64,000 nt of DNA from Devosia ginsengisoli (lineage in GTDB: Bacteria; Pseudomonadota; Alphaproteobacteria; Rhizobiales; Devosiaceae). Location: NCBI RefSeq assembly GCF_007859655.1, contig NZ_CP042304.1, positions 3,970,501 to 4,034,500 of the forward strand. The letters are read 5' to 3'. The translations under genes and the position numbers were made by a program. Below the pieces are notes generated by a model. The model did no database searches, was not told where the DNA came from, and was given only the letters and a program-made list of their open reading frames with translations. Shown piece after piece: positions 53,942-62,449 of the stretch (position 1 is its first letter; each line of letters opens with the position of its first letter).

Positions 53942-56836
53942 TCAAATCTCCTGCCGCTTGTTCTCGGGATCGTAGAAAGGCGCGGCGATAACCCGGGCAT
54001 TCACCTCGGTGCCGCAGAGACCGCGCAGCAGCATTGTTCCACCGGGCGCAGCCTGTTCAGGATGCGCATAGGCCAGGCCGATCCACTTGCCCAGCGTTGG
54101 GGAATAAGCGGTCGACGTCACGAAGCCTGAGGGCTGTCCGTCGTGCAGGATCAGGCAGGATTCGGCCAGGCGAATGCCATGGTCCTTGGGTAATTCGAAA
54201 CCGCATAGCTTGCGCTTCAGGCCGAGATTGTTGCGCGCCTCGACGGCCGTCTTGCCCAGAAACCTTTCCTTGGTTCTGGACAAGGCCCATTCCATGCCCA
54301 GTTCCGCCGGACTTGAAATCGCGTCGGTGTCCTGGCCGATGATGATGTGGCCCTTTTCTAGGCGCAGGATGCGCGAGGCCTCGAGGCCGTAGGGTTCCAG
54401 ACCATGGACATCTCCCACCTCCTTCAGCCGCCGCCAGAGCGCCAGCCCATAGGATTGCGGGACATGCAGTTCATAGCTCAGTTCGCCCGTGAAGCCGATG
54501 CGCATGACATGGGCGGGGTATCCGCCGATCATTCCGACGCGGCCATGCAGATAGGGGAAGGCCTCGGCCGAAAGATCGATATCGCCACCCAGCGCTTCGA
54601 GCACGTGACGGGCGCGCGGGCCGGTCACGTTGATCGCGGCAAAGGCCGAGGTGACGTTCTGGATGTCGACCCGCATGCCCCATTGCGCATTGAGAAACAG
54701 CATCTGGCTGAACACGCGCGCCACGGCGCCTGTAGTCGCGGTCACGTAGAATTCGGTTTCCGATACCCGGTAGGCGACTCCGTCATCGATGATCGAACCC
54801 ATATCGTTCAGCATCAGGCAGTAGCGCACGCGCCCCACCGGCTGCTTGGCGTGAGCCATGGTATAGATGCGGTCGAGGAAGATGGCGGCATCGGGCCCCC
54901 GGATGGCCAGCTTGCCCAGGGTCGAAACATCCAGCATGCCGACACCATTACGCACCAGGTTTACCTCACGCGCGATGGTTTCGGCGATGGAGCCCTTGCC
55001 CTGATAGTAGAGCGGCCGCCACCAATTGCCGGTGGGTGTCAGCTTTGCCCGGTCGGCGACATGCTCGGCATGCATCGGGGTGTGCCGATATGGCGTGTGC
55101 TGGGGCCCAGCGAGCAAACCCAGCTTTTCCGGGCCGAAGGGTGGGCGCGAAGTGGTAATGCCCACATCGGCGACCTTGCGGCTGGTCATGTCCGCTACGA
55201 TCCTGGCTGTGGCCAGCGCGGAATGCCGCCCCTGCGAGGGACCCATGCCCACGGTCGAATAGCGCTTGACGAGTTCCAGCTCGCTATAGCCATCGGCTAT
55301 CGCATTCTTGATGTCCTTGACCTGCAGGTCCTCGTCGAAATCGACGAAATCGCGACCCCGAGGATGAGATCCTATGTCCCAGAACGGGTTCATGCCGCGA
55401 GCAAAGGCATCGGCAATGGCCTCGGGTTCGCTGATCGTGTATCCCGCGCCAGCTGCAGCACGGGCACCGGCAATCTCACCACTGCGCAATACGGCGCGTA
55501 GTTCGAAATAGCCCGCTGCCGACCCCGCCAGATGCATGGTCTCGGGTACGTTGCTCAGCACGAACTGACTGCCCTCCTCGTCGTAACCCAGTTTTGCACC
55601 GGCCTGGAGGGGCAGTTGGTAGGACGGCGTATAGCCTGCCGCGATCACGAAGGCATCGCAGGGGAGGATCTGCGTGCCGGTTCCGGGAGCCTCGAAGCGA
55701 ACGGCGCGGACATGACGGTTGCCTGCCGTGCCCAGGGTCTCGATGACTTTGCAGTTCGTCACAATACGCACGCCATGATCGGCAAGCCGCTGGGCCGAAG
55801 CCGCACAGGACGGCACGCCGGAAGGATCGAGAACCGCCGCCAGTTGCACGCCCGCATCGATAAGGTCGAGTGCGGCGAGATAGCCGTCGCGATTGCCGGC
55901 GAAGACAATGGCCTGCTTACCCGGAGCCACGGCATAGTGACGCATCAGCCGCTGTGCCGCCGATGCCAGCATGATGCCGGGCAGGTCATTGTTCCGGAAA
56001 ATGAGCGGCTGGCCATGGGATCCGGCAGCGATGACTACCTGGTTGGCGCGAACTCGATAGAGGCAATTGCCATGGAGTACCGGCAGCCAATTGTCGGCAA
56101 ACCAGCCATTGCAGGTAGCATCGGTGAAGATGCGCAGGTTTTTCAGCTGCGCAGCCTTTTCCCGCAAGGCGGCCAGCGCCTCGTCCGCTTCCTCGCGATC
56201 GGGCGCGAAGCGCGCATAGGTGAGCGACCCGCCGAGCTCGGGGTTGGGATCGACGAGGAGGACATCGGCGCCGGCTTCAGCGGCCTTGATGGCGGCCGAC
56301 AGTCCTGCCGGTCCCGCACCCACGACGAGCACGTCGGTGTGCAGGTTTTCCCTCGTATAGTCACCTTTGACTGCGTGCAGGTCGACCTTGCCGAGGCCCG
56401 ACGCCTTTCGGATAATCGGCTCCCAGAGCTTCAGCCAGGAACTCCTGTAGGGCCGAAAGAAGCTGCGATAGTAGAAGCCCACCGGCAGGAAGCGACCGAG
56501 CTTGTCCAGAACCGCCTTGTGGTCATTGTCGGCGGTGCCGGTAACGTTCTGGGCAATGACCTCGATACCCTCGGCGATGGGCCGAAGATCGGCGCGAACA
56601 TTCGGCTCGTCCGGCAATTGCACGAGCGTATTGGCATCCTGGCCCGCCATGGTCAGGATGCCGCGCGGGCGGTGATACTTGAATGAACGCGACAGAATCC
56701 AGCGATCCTCGCCGGCCATGGCCGAGGCGATGGTGTCGCCGGCAAAGCCGTGCACGGACTGGCGGTCGAAAGAAAATTGAATTTTGTGCGACCGGTCTAT
56801 GCGCGTTCCCCAGGGGGCAGTCAGACGTTCGCTCAT
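53942..56836 (-). CDS. soxA: Sarcosine oxidase subunit alpha
   Basis: Large subunit of heterotetrameric sarcosine oxidase, 964 aa. In order: an N-terminal ferredoxin-like domain without cysteines (KIQFSFDRQSVHGFAGDTIA to MAGQDANTLVQLPDEP, residues 18-78), the FAD/NAD domain with VLVVGAGPAGLSAAIKAAEA (GxGxxG at 173-178), a second half with VIAAGYTPSYQLPLQAGAKL, and a C-terminal GcvT-like aminomethyltransferase domain (about 590-964; GELSYELHVPQSYGLALWRR, LEPYGLEASRILRLEKGHII) that binds tetrahydrofolate. The GcvT part turns the released methylene into 5,10-methylenetetrahydrofolate, which FolD next uses. Full length for the family. The true amine could be sarcosine or a related N-methyl compound. 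Confidence 0.95.
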   Translation of the reverse strand: MSERLTAPWGTRIDRSHKIQFSFDRQSVHGFAGDTIASAMAGEDRWILSRSFKYHRPRGILTMAGQDANTLVQLPDEPNVRADLRPIAEGIEVIAQNVTGTADNDHKAVLDKLGRFLPVGFYYRSFFRPYRSSWLKLWEPIIRKASGLGKVDLHAVKGDYTRENLHTDVLVVGAGPAGLSAAIKAAEAGADVLLVDPNPELGGSLTYARFAPDREEADEALAALREKAAQLKNLRIFTDATCNGWFADNWLPVLHGNCLYRVRANQVVIAAGSHGQPLIFRNNDLPGIMLASAAQRLMRHYAVAPGKQAIVFAGNRDGYLAALDLIDAGVQLAAVLDPSGVPSCAASAQRLADHGVRIVTNCKVIETLGTAGNRHVRAVRFEAPGTGTQILPCDAFVIAAGYTPSYQLPLQAGAKLGYDEEGSQFVLSNVPETMHLAGSAAGYFELRAVLRSGEIAGARAAAGAGYTISEPEAIADAFARGMNPFWDIGSHPRGRDFVDFDEDLQVKDIKNAIADGYSELELVKRYSTVGMGPSQGRHSALATARIVADMTSRKVADVGITTSRPPFGPEKLGLLAGPQHTPYRHTPMHAEHVADRAKLTPTGNWWRPLYYQGKGSIAETIAREVNLVRNGVGMLDVSTLGKLAIRGPDAAIFLDRIYTMAHAKQPVGRVRYCLMLNDMGSIIDDGVAYRVSETEFYVTATTGAVARVFSQMLFLNAQWGMRVDIQNVTSAFAAINVTGPRARHVLEALGGDIDLSAEAFPYLHGRVGMIGGYPAHVMRIGFTGELSYELHVPQSYGLALWRRLKEVGDVHGLEPYGLEASRILRLEKGHIIIGQDTDAISSPAELGMEWALSRTKERFLGKTAVEARNNLGLKRKLCGFELPKDHGIRLAESCLILHDGQPSGFVTSTAYSPTLGKWIGLAYAHPEQAAPGGTMLLRGLCGTEVNARVIAAPFYDPENKRQEI

Positions 56837-56837
56837 T

Positions 56838-57089
56838 TCAGGCGGGCTTTCGATTGGGAAGGTAGGTTGCGACGATCTGGTCAGTGACGGTGTGCCGTTC
56901 GGCGATGAAGATCGTGTTGGAGGGCGTGTGGCGCCACCATTCCGTCAGCATGCCGAGCGGGTTCTCGACATAAAACAGTGCTTCCGTCAGTTGGTCGGGC
57001 AGCTCGGGATTTGCCGCGCGCACGGGGCCCAGATACTGGAATTCTATGATGTTGCGGGGCCCGTTGACCGGGCAGGTCAGAAGTTTCAT
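56838..57089 (-). CDS. soxD: Sarcosine oxidase subunit delta, zinc ligands reduced
   Basis: Small delta subunit, 83 aa, between soxB and soxA. The N-terminus MKLLTCPVNGPRNIIEFQYL matches the family, and so do GMLTEWWRHTPSNTIFIAER and DQIVATYLPNRKPA. In structurally known SoxD a zinc is held by Cys6, Cys9, His59 and Cys63. Here only Cys6 and the His (H54) are seen, and the other two cysteine positions read asparagine, so the classical zinc site is probably absent. A cysteine-poor SoxD form may be common in related operons; I recall this but cannot check it. Start ATG 57089. Confidence 0.88.
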   Translation of the reverse strand: MKLLTCPVNGPRNIIEFQYLGPVRAANPELPDQLTEALFYVENPLGMLTEWWRHTPSNTIFIAERHTVTDQIVATYLPNRKPA

Positions 57090-57099
57090 CCGTCCCTCC

Positions 57100-58341
57100 T
57101 TAGTGGCTCGCCGCCGTGGCGCCCATTTCGTTCAGCAGGGCGAAATTGTCGAACCGCCGCATGTCGAACGGTAGCAGGATGTCTGGCACGCGCCCGGTGG
57201 CGATGGTTTCGGCCATGCGTTTGCCCGCGACCGGCGTTGCCTTGAAGCCCCAGGTGCCCCAGCCACAATCGAGCCAGTAGTTGCGCATTGGCGAGGCGCC
57301 CATGATGGGGCTGTAGTCGGGCGTCATGTCGGTAATGCCGGCCCATTGGCGCAGCAGCTTGACCTTATGCAGGAAGGGGAAGAGGTGCAGCACGCCCTCG
57401 GCAAGGTGCTCCTTCTGATCAAGCGTCGAGCGGGTCGAAGCGAGCTGGTAGGGGTCGGAGCCCCCGCCGATGACGATCTCTCCGCGCGAGGACTGCACTA
57501 GGTAGGTATGCATGTTCGCCGATGAGAGCAGGATATCGAGGAAGGGCTTGAGCGGTTGGGTGACCATTGCCTGCAGCGGGAAGCAGCGGATGGGCAGCTT
57601 GAACCCCGCCATCTCCGCCACCTGGCCATTAAGGCCACCCACCGCCTGCAGCACCTGGCCCGCGGCGATCTCGCCGCGATCGGTCACCACGTGGGTAACC
57701 CGGTCGCCATCTTTCCTGAATCCGGTGACTGTCGTTCGCTGATGGATTTCGACCCCGCGTTCGGCGGCGCGCTTGGCATAGCCCCAGGCGACGGCATCGT
57801 GCCGGGCCGTGCCGCCATCGGCGTGCCAGAGGCCACCCATGACTTCATGCATTCCGCCTTCGTCGAGGTTCAGATGCGGGCACATCGCGCGCACCGTCTT
57901 TACATCGACAACCTCGGTACGGACGCCCATATGCTTGCCCATTTCGGCGCGCAGGTGGAAGCTGCGCATGGTCGCCTCGGAATGCGCCAGGGTGAGCTGC
58001 CCGCGCTGGGAGAACATGACGTTGAAGCCAAGGTCCTCCGACATGGTCTCAAACAGGCTCACCCCTTCCTTGTAGAAGCGGATGGACTCGGTGGTGAGGT
58101 AGTTCGACCGGATGGTGGTGGTGTTCCGCGCGGTATTGCCGCCCGCCAGATATCCCTTCTCGAGCACGGCGATATTGGTGATGCCATGCACGGTGCTGAG
58201 ATAGAAGGCGGCGGCCAGACCGTGTCCGCCGCCACCAACGATGACAACATCGTAGCTGGGCTTGAGATCGGGAGTCGCGGGAATGTCGCGGAATGAAGCA
58301 TGCCGCCCACGGAGGCCGTATTTCAGGAGGGTCAGGGGCAT
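57100..58341 (-). CDS. soxB: Sarcosine oxidase subunit beta
   Basis: FAD/FMN-containing beta subunit, 413 aa, which carries out amine oxidation. The FAD fold is YDVVIVGGGGHGLAAAFYLS (GGGGHG at 36-41) and GGNTARNTTTIRSNYLTTES follows. His173 in GGLWHADGGTARHDAVAWGY is placed where SoxB proteins bind FMN covalently. The C-terminus has RQWAGITDMTPDYSPIMGAS and YWLDCGWGTWGFKATPVAGK. It is the first gene of the operon soxB-soxD-soxA-soxG-folD-purU and is divergent from a LysR regulator. Confidence 0.95.
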   Translation of the reverse strand: MPLTLLKYGLRGRHASFRDIPATPDLKPSYDVVIVGGGGHGLAAAFYLSTVHGITNIAVLEKGYLAGGNTARNTTTIRSNYLTTESIRFYKEGVSLFETMSEDLGFNVMFSQRGQLTLAHSEATMRSFHLRAEMGKHMGVRTEVVDVKTVRAMCPHLNLDEGGMHEVMGGLWHADGGTARHDAVAWGYAKRAAERGVEIHQRTTVTGFRKDGDRVTHVVTDRGEIAAGQVLQAVGGLNGQVAEMAGFKLPIRCFPLQAMVTQPLKPFLDILLSSANMHTYLVQSSRGEIVIGGGSDPYQLASTRSTLDQKEHLAEGVLHLFPFLHKVKLLRQWAGITDMTPDYSPIMGASPMRNYWLDCGWGTWGFKATPVAGKRMAETIATGRVPDILLPFDMRRFDNFALLNEMGATAASH

Positions 58342-58468
58342 GGCAACCTTCGATATTTGCTCGATTTTCTTGGCTTAAATGAGCGCTATCGGAGAGCCTG
58401 GTACAAGCAATCAATCTTTACCCAATGACCCTGTTTTAGTAATGTCTCCAAAATCACACTGAGGTCTG

Positions 58469-59377
58469 ATGCGCCAGCTCCCCCACCTGAATTATCTGGA
58501 GGCCTTTGAAGCGGCGGCGCGGCATCTCAGCTTTACGATGGCCGCCGAAGAGCTGAACTGTACGCAGGCGGCGATCAGCCAGCGGGTGCGGGCACTGGAA
58601 CAGTTCTTTGCCAGGCCCCTCTTTCACCGGCGCAGCAACGGGCTGGAGCTCACCGAGGTGGGCGCCGCCTTTCTGCCCGGCATCACGGACGCGCTGGACC
58701 GGGCGGAAGTCGCCACCAGGGGGCTGCTTGGGACGCGCGCGGCGACCAGCGTGACGGTCTCGGCCCCGGTCAGTTTCGTGATGCTGTGGCTGTCGGGTAA
58801 TATCGGCCGGTTCTGCAGCGCTCACCCGCAGGTGGAATTGCGCCTCAACAGCACGATCTGGACCGATCCCAATGTGGAACTGGCCGATCTGAGTATTCTC
58901 ATTCTCGACCGCGCCCAATCGGTTGCCGGCGCGCAACGGCTGGGGCAGGAGCGCCTGATGCTGCTTTGCGATCCTGAAACCGCCCGAAGCGCCGGCACCA
59001 CGCCGGATGCCCAATGGTTCAATGCCAATCGTCTCGTCTATGTGCAGGGCACCATGGATTTTCTTGACCGATGGGCGGAAAGCCAGGGCATTGCCGTTGC
59101 GCCGGCGCAGCCGCCGCTCAAGACCGACAATGTCGCCACAGCGCTTGAGGCAGTAGCCAGCGCGGGCGGCATCGTGGCGACGATCTCCAGCTATGCGGCA
59201 GGCTATCTGGCGTCAGGTCGTCTCGTGGCTCCGTTCGGGCCGGGCGATATTTCCCCGCTCGCGCTGCATATCGTGCCCAATCAGCAACGGCGGCTGTCCA
59301 GGGCGGCTTCCGATTTCGTGCGCTGGATTTCTGCCGAGATCCCGACGATGGATCCCCAAACTTCCCTAATTTCGTGA
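58469..59377 (+). CDS. LysR-type transcriptional regulator (GcvA-like)
   Basis: Regulator of 302 aa. The N-terminal winged HTH is HLNYLEAFEAAARHLSFTMA then EELNCTQAAISQRVRALEQF, then RRSNGLELTEVGAAFLPGI. The C-terminal effector domain includes SAPVSFVMLWLSGNIGRFCS, NSTIWTDPNVELADLSILIL and VASAGGIVATISSYAAGYLA, resembling the GcvA group that controls glycine-related genes. ATG 58469 has GAGG four bases upstream. It is divergent from soxB with 127 bases between, so control of the sarcosine oxidase operon is the natural reading. Confidence 0.9.
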   Translation: MRQLPHLNYLEAFEAAARHLSFTMAAEELNCTQAAISQRVRALEQFFARPLFHRRSNGLELTEVGAAFLPGITDALDRAEVATRGLLGTRAATSVTVSAPVSFVMLWLSGNIGRFCSAHPQVELRLNSTIWTDPNVELADLSILILDRAQSVAGAQRLGQERLMLLCDPETARSAGTTPDAQWFNANRLVYVQGTMDFLDRWAESQGIAVAPAQPPLKTDNVATALEAVASAGGIVATISSYAAGYLASGRLVAPFGPGDISPLALHIVPNQQRRLSRAASDFVRWISAEIPTMDPQTSLIS

Positions 59378-59416
59378 CATATGTGACAACGCGCGGGTGT
59401 TACGATTAGGATCACA

Positions 59417-60193
59417 GTGGTGAGTTCTTCCAGAAGAATGGATGCAATGTCTGAACGCGACGGGTCACGGGTTACGCAAATACTGAGGGATTCGATCCTG
59501 AAGCTCGAGCTTCGTCCTGGGATCATCCTGGATGAAGTCGAAGTTGCCAATCGTCTCAACGTTTCCCGCACGCCCGTGCGTGAGGCAATCATTCAACTGG
59601 TCGCGGATGGACTGGTCGTGCGCCAGGGTCGCAAGGCCAAGGTTGCTCCGCTGGATTTCGATGATGTTCCGAAACTCTATGACGCCTTGTTGATTTCGAG
59701 CCGCCTTATCCATCGGCTGGCGGCCGAGAATCGCACCAAGCGGAATCTCAAGGAAATCGCCAAATATATGAAGGTGTTCGAGGATTCCGTCGTCAGCGGT
59801 AATGGCGTGGTCCGCTCGGAAGCCAACCACTCGTTCCATAAGGCGATTTCTGAAGCCTCTGGAAACAAATATGTTTCCGCATTTTATGAAAGCGCCCTGG
59901 TTGGCACCATCCGGCTGTCCCGCGCCTGCTTCTCGGACACTATAGAGTATGAAGATGGCGCTCTCGACCGCAGCCTACATGACCATCTCGCCGAAACCGT
60001 CAGACAGCACGCCGAAATCTACCAGGCGCTTGAAAATCACGACGTGTCGGCTGCAGACAAGCTCGCGGTTGATCACTACCTGCTGACCAAGAACAGGGTC
60101 GTCACGATCCTGTTCAGCCAGTCAGAGGCATTGTCGGCGATAACCGATCTGTCGCTGGACAGTTGGGAGCCAGATCTCGCTGCAGTGCCGTAG
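59417..60193 (+). CDS. GntR family transcriptional regulator (FCD subfamily)
   Basis: Regulator of 258 aa as drawn from GTG 59417 (AGGA lies five bases upstream); ATG 59438 and 59447 are alternatives. The DNA-binding domain reads VTQILRDSILKLELRPGIIL, DEVEVANRLNVSRTPVREAI and IQLVADGLVVRQGRKAKVAP. The FCD-type helical domain includes NHSFHKAISEASGNKYVSAF and HDHLAETVRQHAEIYQALEN. It is the best candidate to bind the three related 17-bp palindromes at 48730, 61029 and 62342, being between them and of the right family. Confidence 0.88.
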   Translation: MVSSSRRMDAMSERDGSRVTQILRDSILKLELRPGIILDEVEVANRLNVSRTPVREAIIQLVADGLVVRQGRKAKVAPLDFDDVPKLYDALLISSRLIHRLAAENRTKRNLKEIAKYMKVFEDSVVSGNGVVRSEANHSFHKAISEASGNKYVSAFYESALVGTIRLSRACFSDTIEYEDGALDRSLHDHLAETVRQHAEIYQALENHDVSAADKLAVDHYLLTKNRVVTILFSQSEALSAITDLSLDSWEPDLAAVP

Positions 60194-60211
60194 TGGCGGG
60201 GCTCGGGGTGC

Positions 60212-60970
60212 CTATCGCAGCAGGACGCCTGAAGCCATGAAGCCGCCATCCACATTGAGGATGTGGCCGTTGATATAGGCGGCCTCGTCCGAGGCGAGGA
60301 ACTGGATGGTCGCGGCAACCTCTTCCGGCTCGGCATAGCGCTGGGCGGGAATCTGGGCTTCCCAGATTGCCCGGTCTTTCGGGCCATGCACCTGAAGAAC
60401 CATCGGTGTGTTGACCGGGGTAGGGGCCACTGCATTCGCCGTTATGCCCTTGTCACCCAGTTCGGCCGCAAGCAGGCGCGTGAGCATGTCGACGCCCCCC
60501 TTGGTGCAGGAATAGGCTCCGCGCCCGGTATTGGCGATCTGGCCATTGACCGAGCTTACCGTGATGATCCGCCCCTTGCCCTTGGCGACCATTTGTCGTC
60601 CTGCAAACTGGCAGCAATTGAAGGTGCCCGTCAGGTTGACGGTCAGGATCCGCTCCCAGTCGGCCGGATCGAAATCAAGGATAAGTCCGGTCTTGACTAT
60701 GGCCGCGGAAGTGACCAGCACATCAGTGCCGCCCTGTTCGGCGATCTTGTCGAACGCTGCAGCCACAGCCTCGCGATCGGTGACATCGACCGTCATGGCT
60801 GCGACTTTTCCTTTGTCGGCCAGCCGGTCCATCGCCGCCCCAAGCGAGGCCTGCGACCAATCGAGGATGGTCACATTCGCTCCCGCCGCTGCAAATGCCG
60901 CCGCGCAGGCTTCACCGACCCCTCCTGCGCCACCCGTGATAACGACATTCCGGTCAACGAATTGAGTCAT
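60212..60970 (-). CDS. Short-chain dehydrogenase/reductase (3-oxoacyl reductase-like)
   Basis: Classical SDR of 252 aa. The cofactor motif is VVITGGAGGVGEACAAAFAA, followed by NVTILDWSQASLGAAMDRLA with the acidic residue that favours NAD(H). VSSVNGQIANTGRGAYSCTK contains the catalytic serine and the Y-x-x-x-K pair, and the C-terminus FLASDEAAYINGHILNVDGG is the usual end. It is divergent from the MFS gene with a GntR-type palindrome between, and convergent with the GntR gene. Substrate unknown. Confidence 0.92.
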   Translation of the reverse strand: MTQFVDRNVVITGGAGGVGEACAAAFAAAGANVTILDWSQASLGAAMDRLADKGKVAAMTVDVTDREAVAAAFDKIAEQGGTDVLVTSAAIVKTGLILDFDPADWERILTVNLTGTFNCCQFAGRQMVAKGKGRIITVSSVNGQIANTGRGAYSCTKGGVDMLTRLLAAELGDKGITANAVAPTPVNTPMVLQVHGPKDRAIWEAQIPAQRYAEPEEVAATIQFLASDEAAYINGHILNVDGGFMASGVLLR

Positions 60971-61028
60971 TGGCTTACCTTTGTGGGTCGGTGGTGAGCC
61001 GTTGCACTGCGCAGGCTCGAGTGTTACA

Positions 61029-61045
61029 GTATCCTTAGTGGATGC
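61029..61045. promoter_or_regulatory. 17-bp GntR-type palindrome between SDR and MFS genes
   Basis: GTATCCTTAGTGGATGC keeps the GTATNC-N4-TGGATRC pattern of the sites at 48730 and 62342. It lies 59 bases before the SDR start and 27 bases before the MFS start, so it could control both. It is the least exact of the three. Confidence 0.45.
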
Positions 61046-61072
61046 GGAAAAAACGTCAAGCGAGAAGCGTAG

Positions 61073-62299
61073 ATGAGCGTGATATCACAAGAAGCATCGC
61101 CTCGCCGCCGGATGCCTTTTTATGGCTGGGTGATCGTTGCGGCGGGCTTCAGCGCGCAGATGATCTCATCGCTTTCGATGCAGGGGCTTGCCACCTATAC
61201 CACGCCATTGCGCGCCGAATTCGGCTGGAGCCTGGGCGAAACGGCGCTCGGTCGTTCGCTTCAGACCTCGGACACCTTGCTAGGACCTATCTCCGGCATT
61301 CTGGTGGACCGCTTTGGCGCCCGGATCATGATGGCCGCCGGTACGCTGCTTTACTTCATCGCCTTTACCGTCCTTTCGCTGACCTCTGGCCTCGTCGAAT
61401 TCTATGTCGCCTGCCTCTTGATGGGGGTGGCCAATAGCCTGCTCGGCCTGCTGGTTGTCGCCCAGTTGATCAACGCCTGGTTCGTGACCCGGCGGGCGAC
61501 CGCAATGGGCTGCGCCGTGGCCGGCTTTGCCGTTTCCGGCTTTATCCTGTTGCCTTTCATGGTCTGGACGCAGGCGCAATTCGGCTGGCGCGCAACGGCA
61601 ATGGGCACCGGCATCATGATCGTGCTGGTGGGCCTGCCGCTGATGCTGATGGTCAGGAGCATGCCGGAGGAGATGGGATTGCGGCCACTCGGCGCTGACC
61701 CATCAACAGGCGAGAAAGGCGGGCATGTCGGTGGGCTCAGCCTGTCCGAAGCGATGCGGGGCCGCAACTTCTGGATATTGACCTTGGCAATGTCGTTTTC
61801 CGGGGTGCACCAGTTCGCTTTGATGGTCCACTTCTTTCCTTATGTCGAAGGTATCGATAGCCGGGTGATGGCCGGTTTGATCATTGCGCTGGTGAATGTC
61901 TTCAACCTGGCTGGCCGACTCCTTGGCGGCATAGTGGGAGATATGATGCCCAAGGGGCGGTTCCTGGCGTTGGGCGCGGCCGGGGCAGGACTGGGCATGA
62001 TGCTCCTGTCGGCCAGTTCGGGACTCGCCGCGGCGGCCGTCTTTGCGATTGTTTTCGGGTTCAGCTGGGGCAGTCGCACGGCGGTGTCGAGCGCACTGAC
62101 GGGAGAGCTGTTTGGCCGCAAGGCCTTCGGCAAGATTGCCGGCGTCTCGCAGGTCCTGGTGACCATCACCGCGATCGCCAGTCCCCTGGTCTATGGTGCC
62201 TTGGTGGACATGGGTGTCAGCTATGGGGTGATCTTTGCCGGCATGGCGGTCTGCACCCTGGTCGCAGCCTGGCTTTTCGCCTTGCTGCCGCGCCACTAA
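61073..62299 (+). CDS. MFS transporter (oxalate/formate antiporter-like family)
   Basis: Major facilitator permease of 408 aa with about twelve hydrophobic segments. The N-terminus RRRMPFYGWVIVAAGFSAQM is typical of the oxalate/formate and monocarboxylate group. The loop 2-3 motif is GPISGILVDRFGARIMMAAG, and the central cytoplasmic loop is around PLGADPSTGEKGGHVGGLSL. VNVFNLAGRLLGGIVGDMMP repeats the motif in the second half. It probably imports or exports an organic acid, partner to the SDR across the shared promoter. ATG 61073 begins the protein. Confidence 0.88.
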   Translation: MSVISQEASPRRRMPFYGWVIVAAGFSAQMISSLSMQGLATYTTPLRAEFGWSLGETALGRSLQTSDTLLGPISGILVDRFGARIMMAAGTLLYFIAFTVLSLTSGLVEFYVACLLMGVANSLLGLLVVAQLINAWFVTRRATAMGCAVAGFAVSGFILLPFMVWTQAQFGWRATAMGTGIMIVLVGLPLMLMVRSMPEEMGLRPLGADPSTGEKGGHVGGLSLSEAMRGRNFWILTLAMSFSGVHQFALMVHFFPYVEGIDSRVMAGLIIALVNVFNLAGRLLGGIVGDMMPKGRFLALGAAGAGLGMMLLSASSGLAAAAVFAIVFGFSWGSRTAVSSALTGELFGRKAFGKIAGVSQVLVTITAIASPLVYGALVDMGVSYGVIFAGMAVCTLVAAWLFALLPRH

Positions 62300-62331
62300 G
62301 GGCTTTGCTTCCGAGCAAGGCGCAGTTTAAC

Positions 62332-62358
62332 TTGACTGTAAGTATGCAATGTGGATAC
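62332..62358 (+). promoter_or_regulatory. TTGACT element plus 17-bp GntR-type palindrome
   Basis: TTGACT at 62332-62337 is followed after four bases by GTATGCAATGTGGATAC (62342-62358). Fifteen of 17 positions match the site at 48730-48746. It is about 90 bases before the ABC ATPase gene. The operator would occupy the space between -35 and -10, fitting repression. Confidence 0.6.
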
Positions 62359-62449
62359 TGGATCGAACGACGTCTGGTAGGACTTGCGAAACCCGCGATC
62401 TGCGCCGCATGCGCCAGTCGGACCCCAAACTTCAGAATAGGGCACATCT

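Noticed and set aside
58342-58468. Glycine riboswitch in front of soxB
   Set aside because: The 127-base region shows no glycine-riboswitch core or paired aptamer pattern; regulation by the divergent LysR is simpler.
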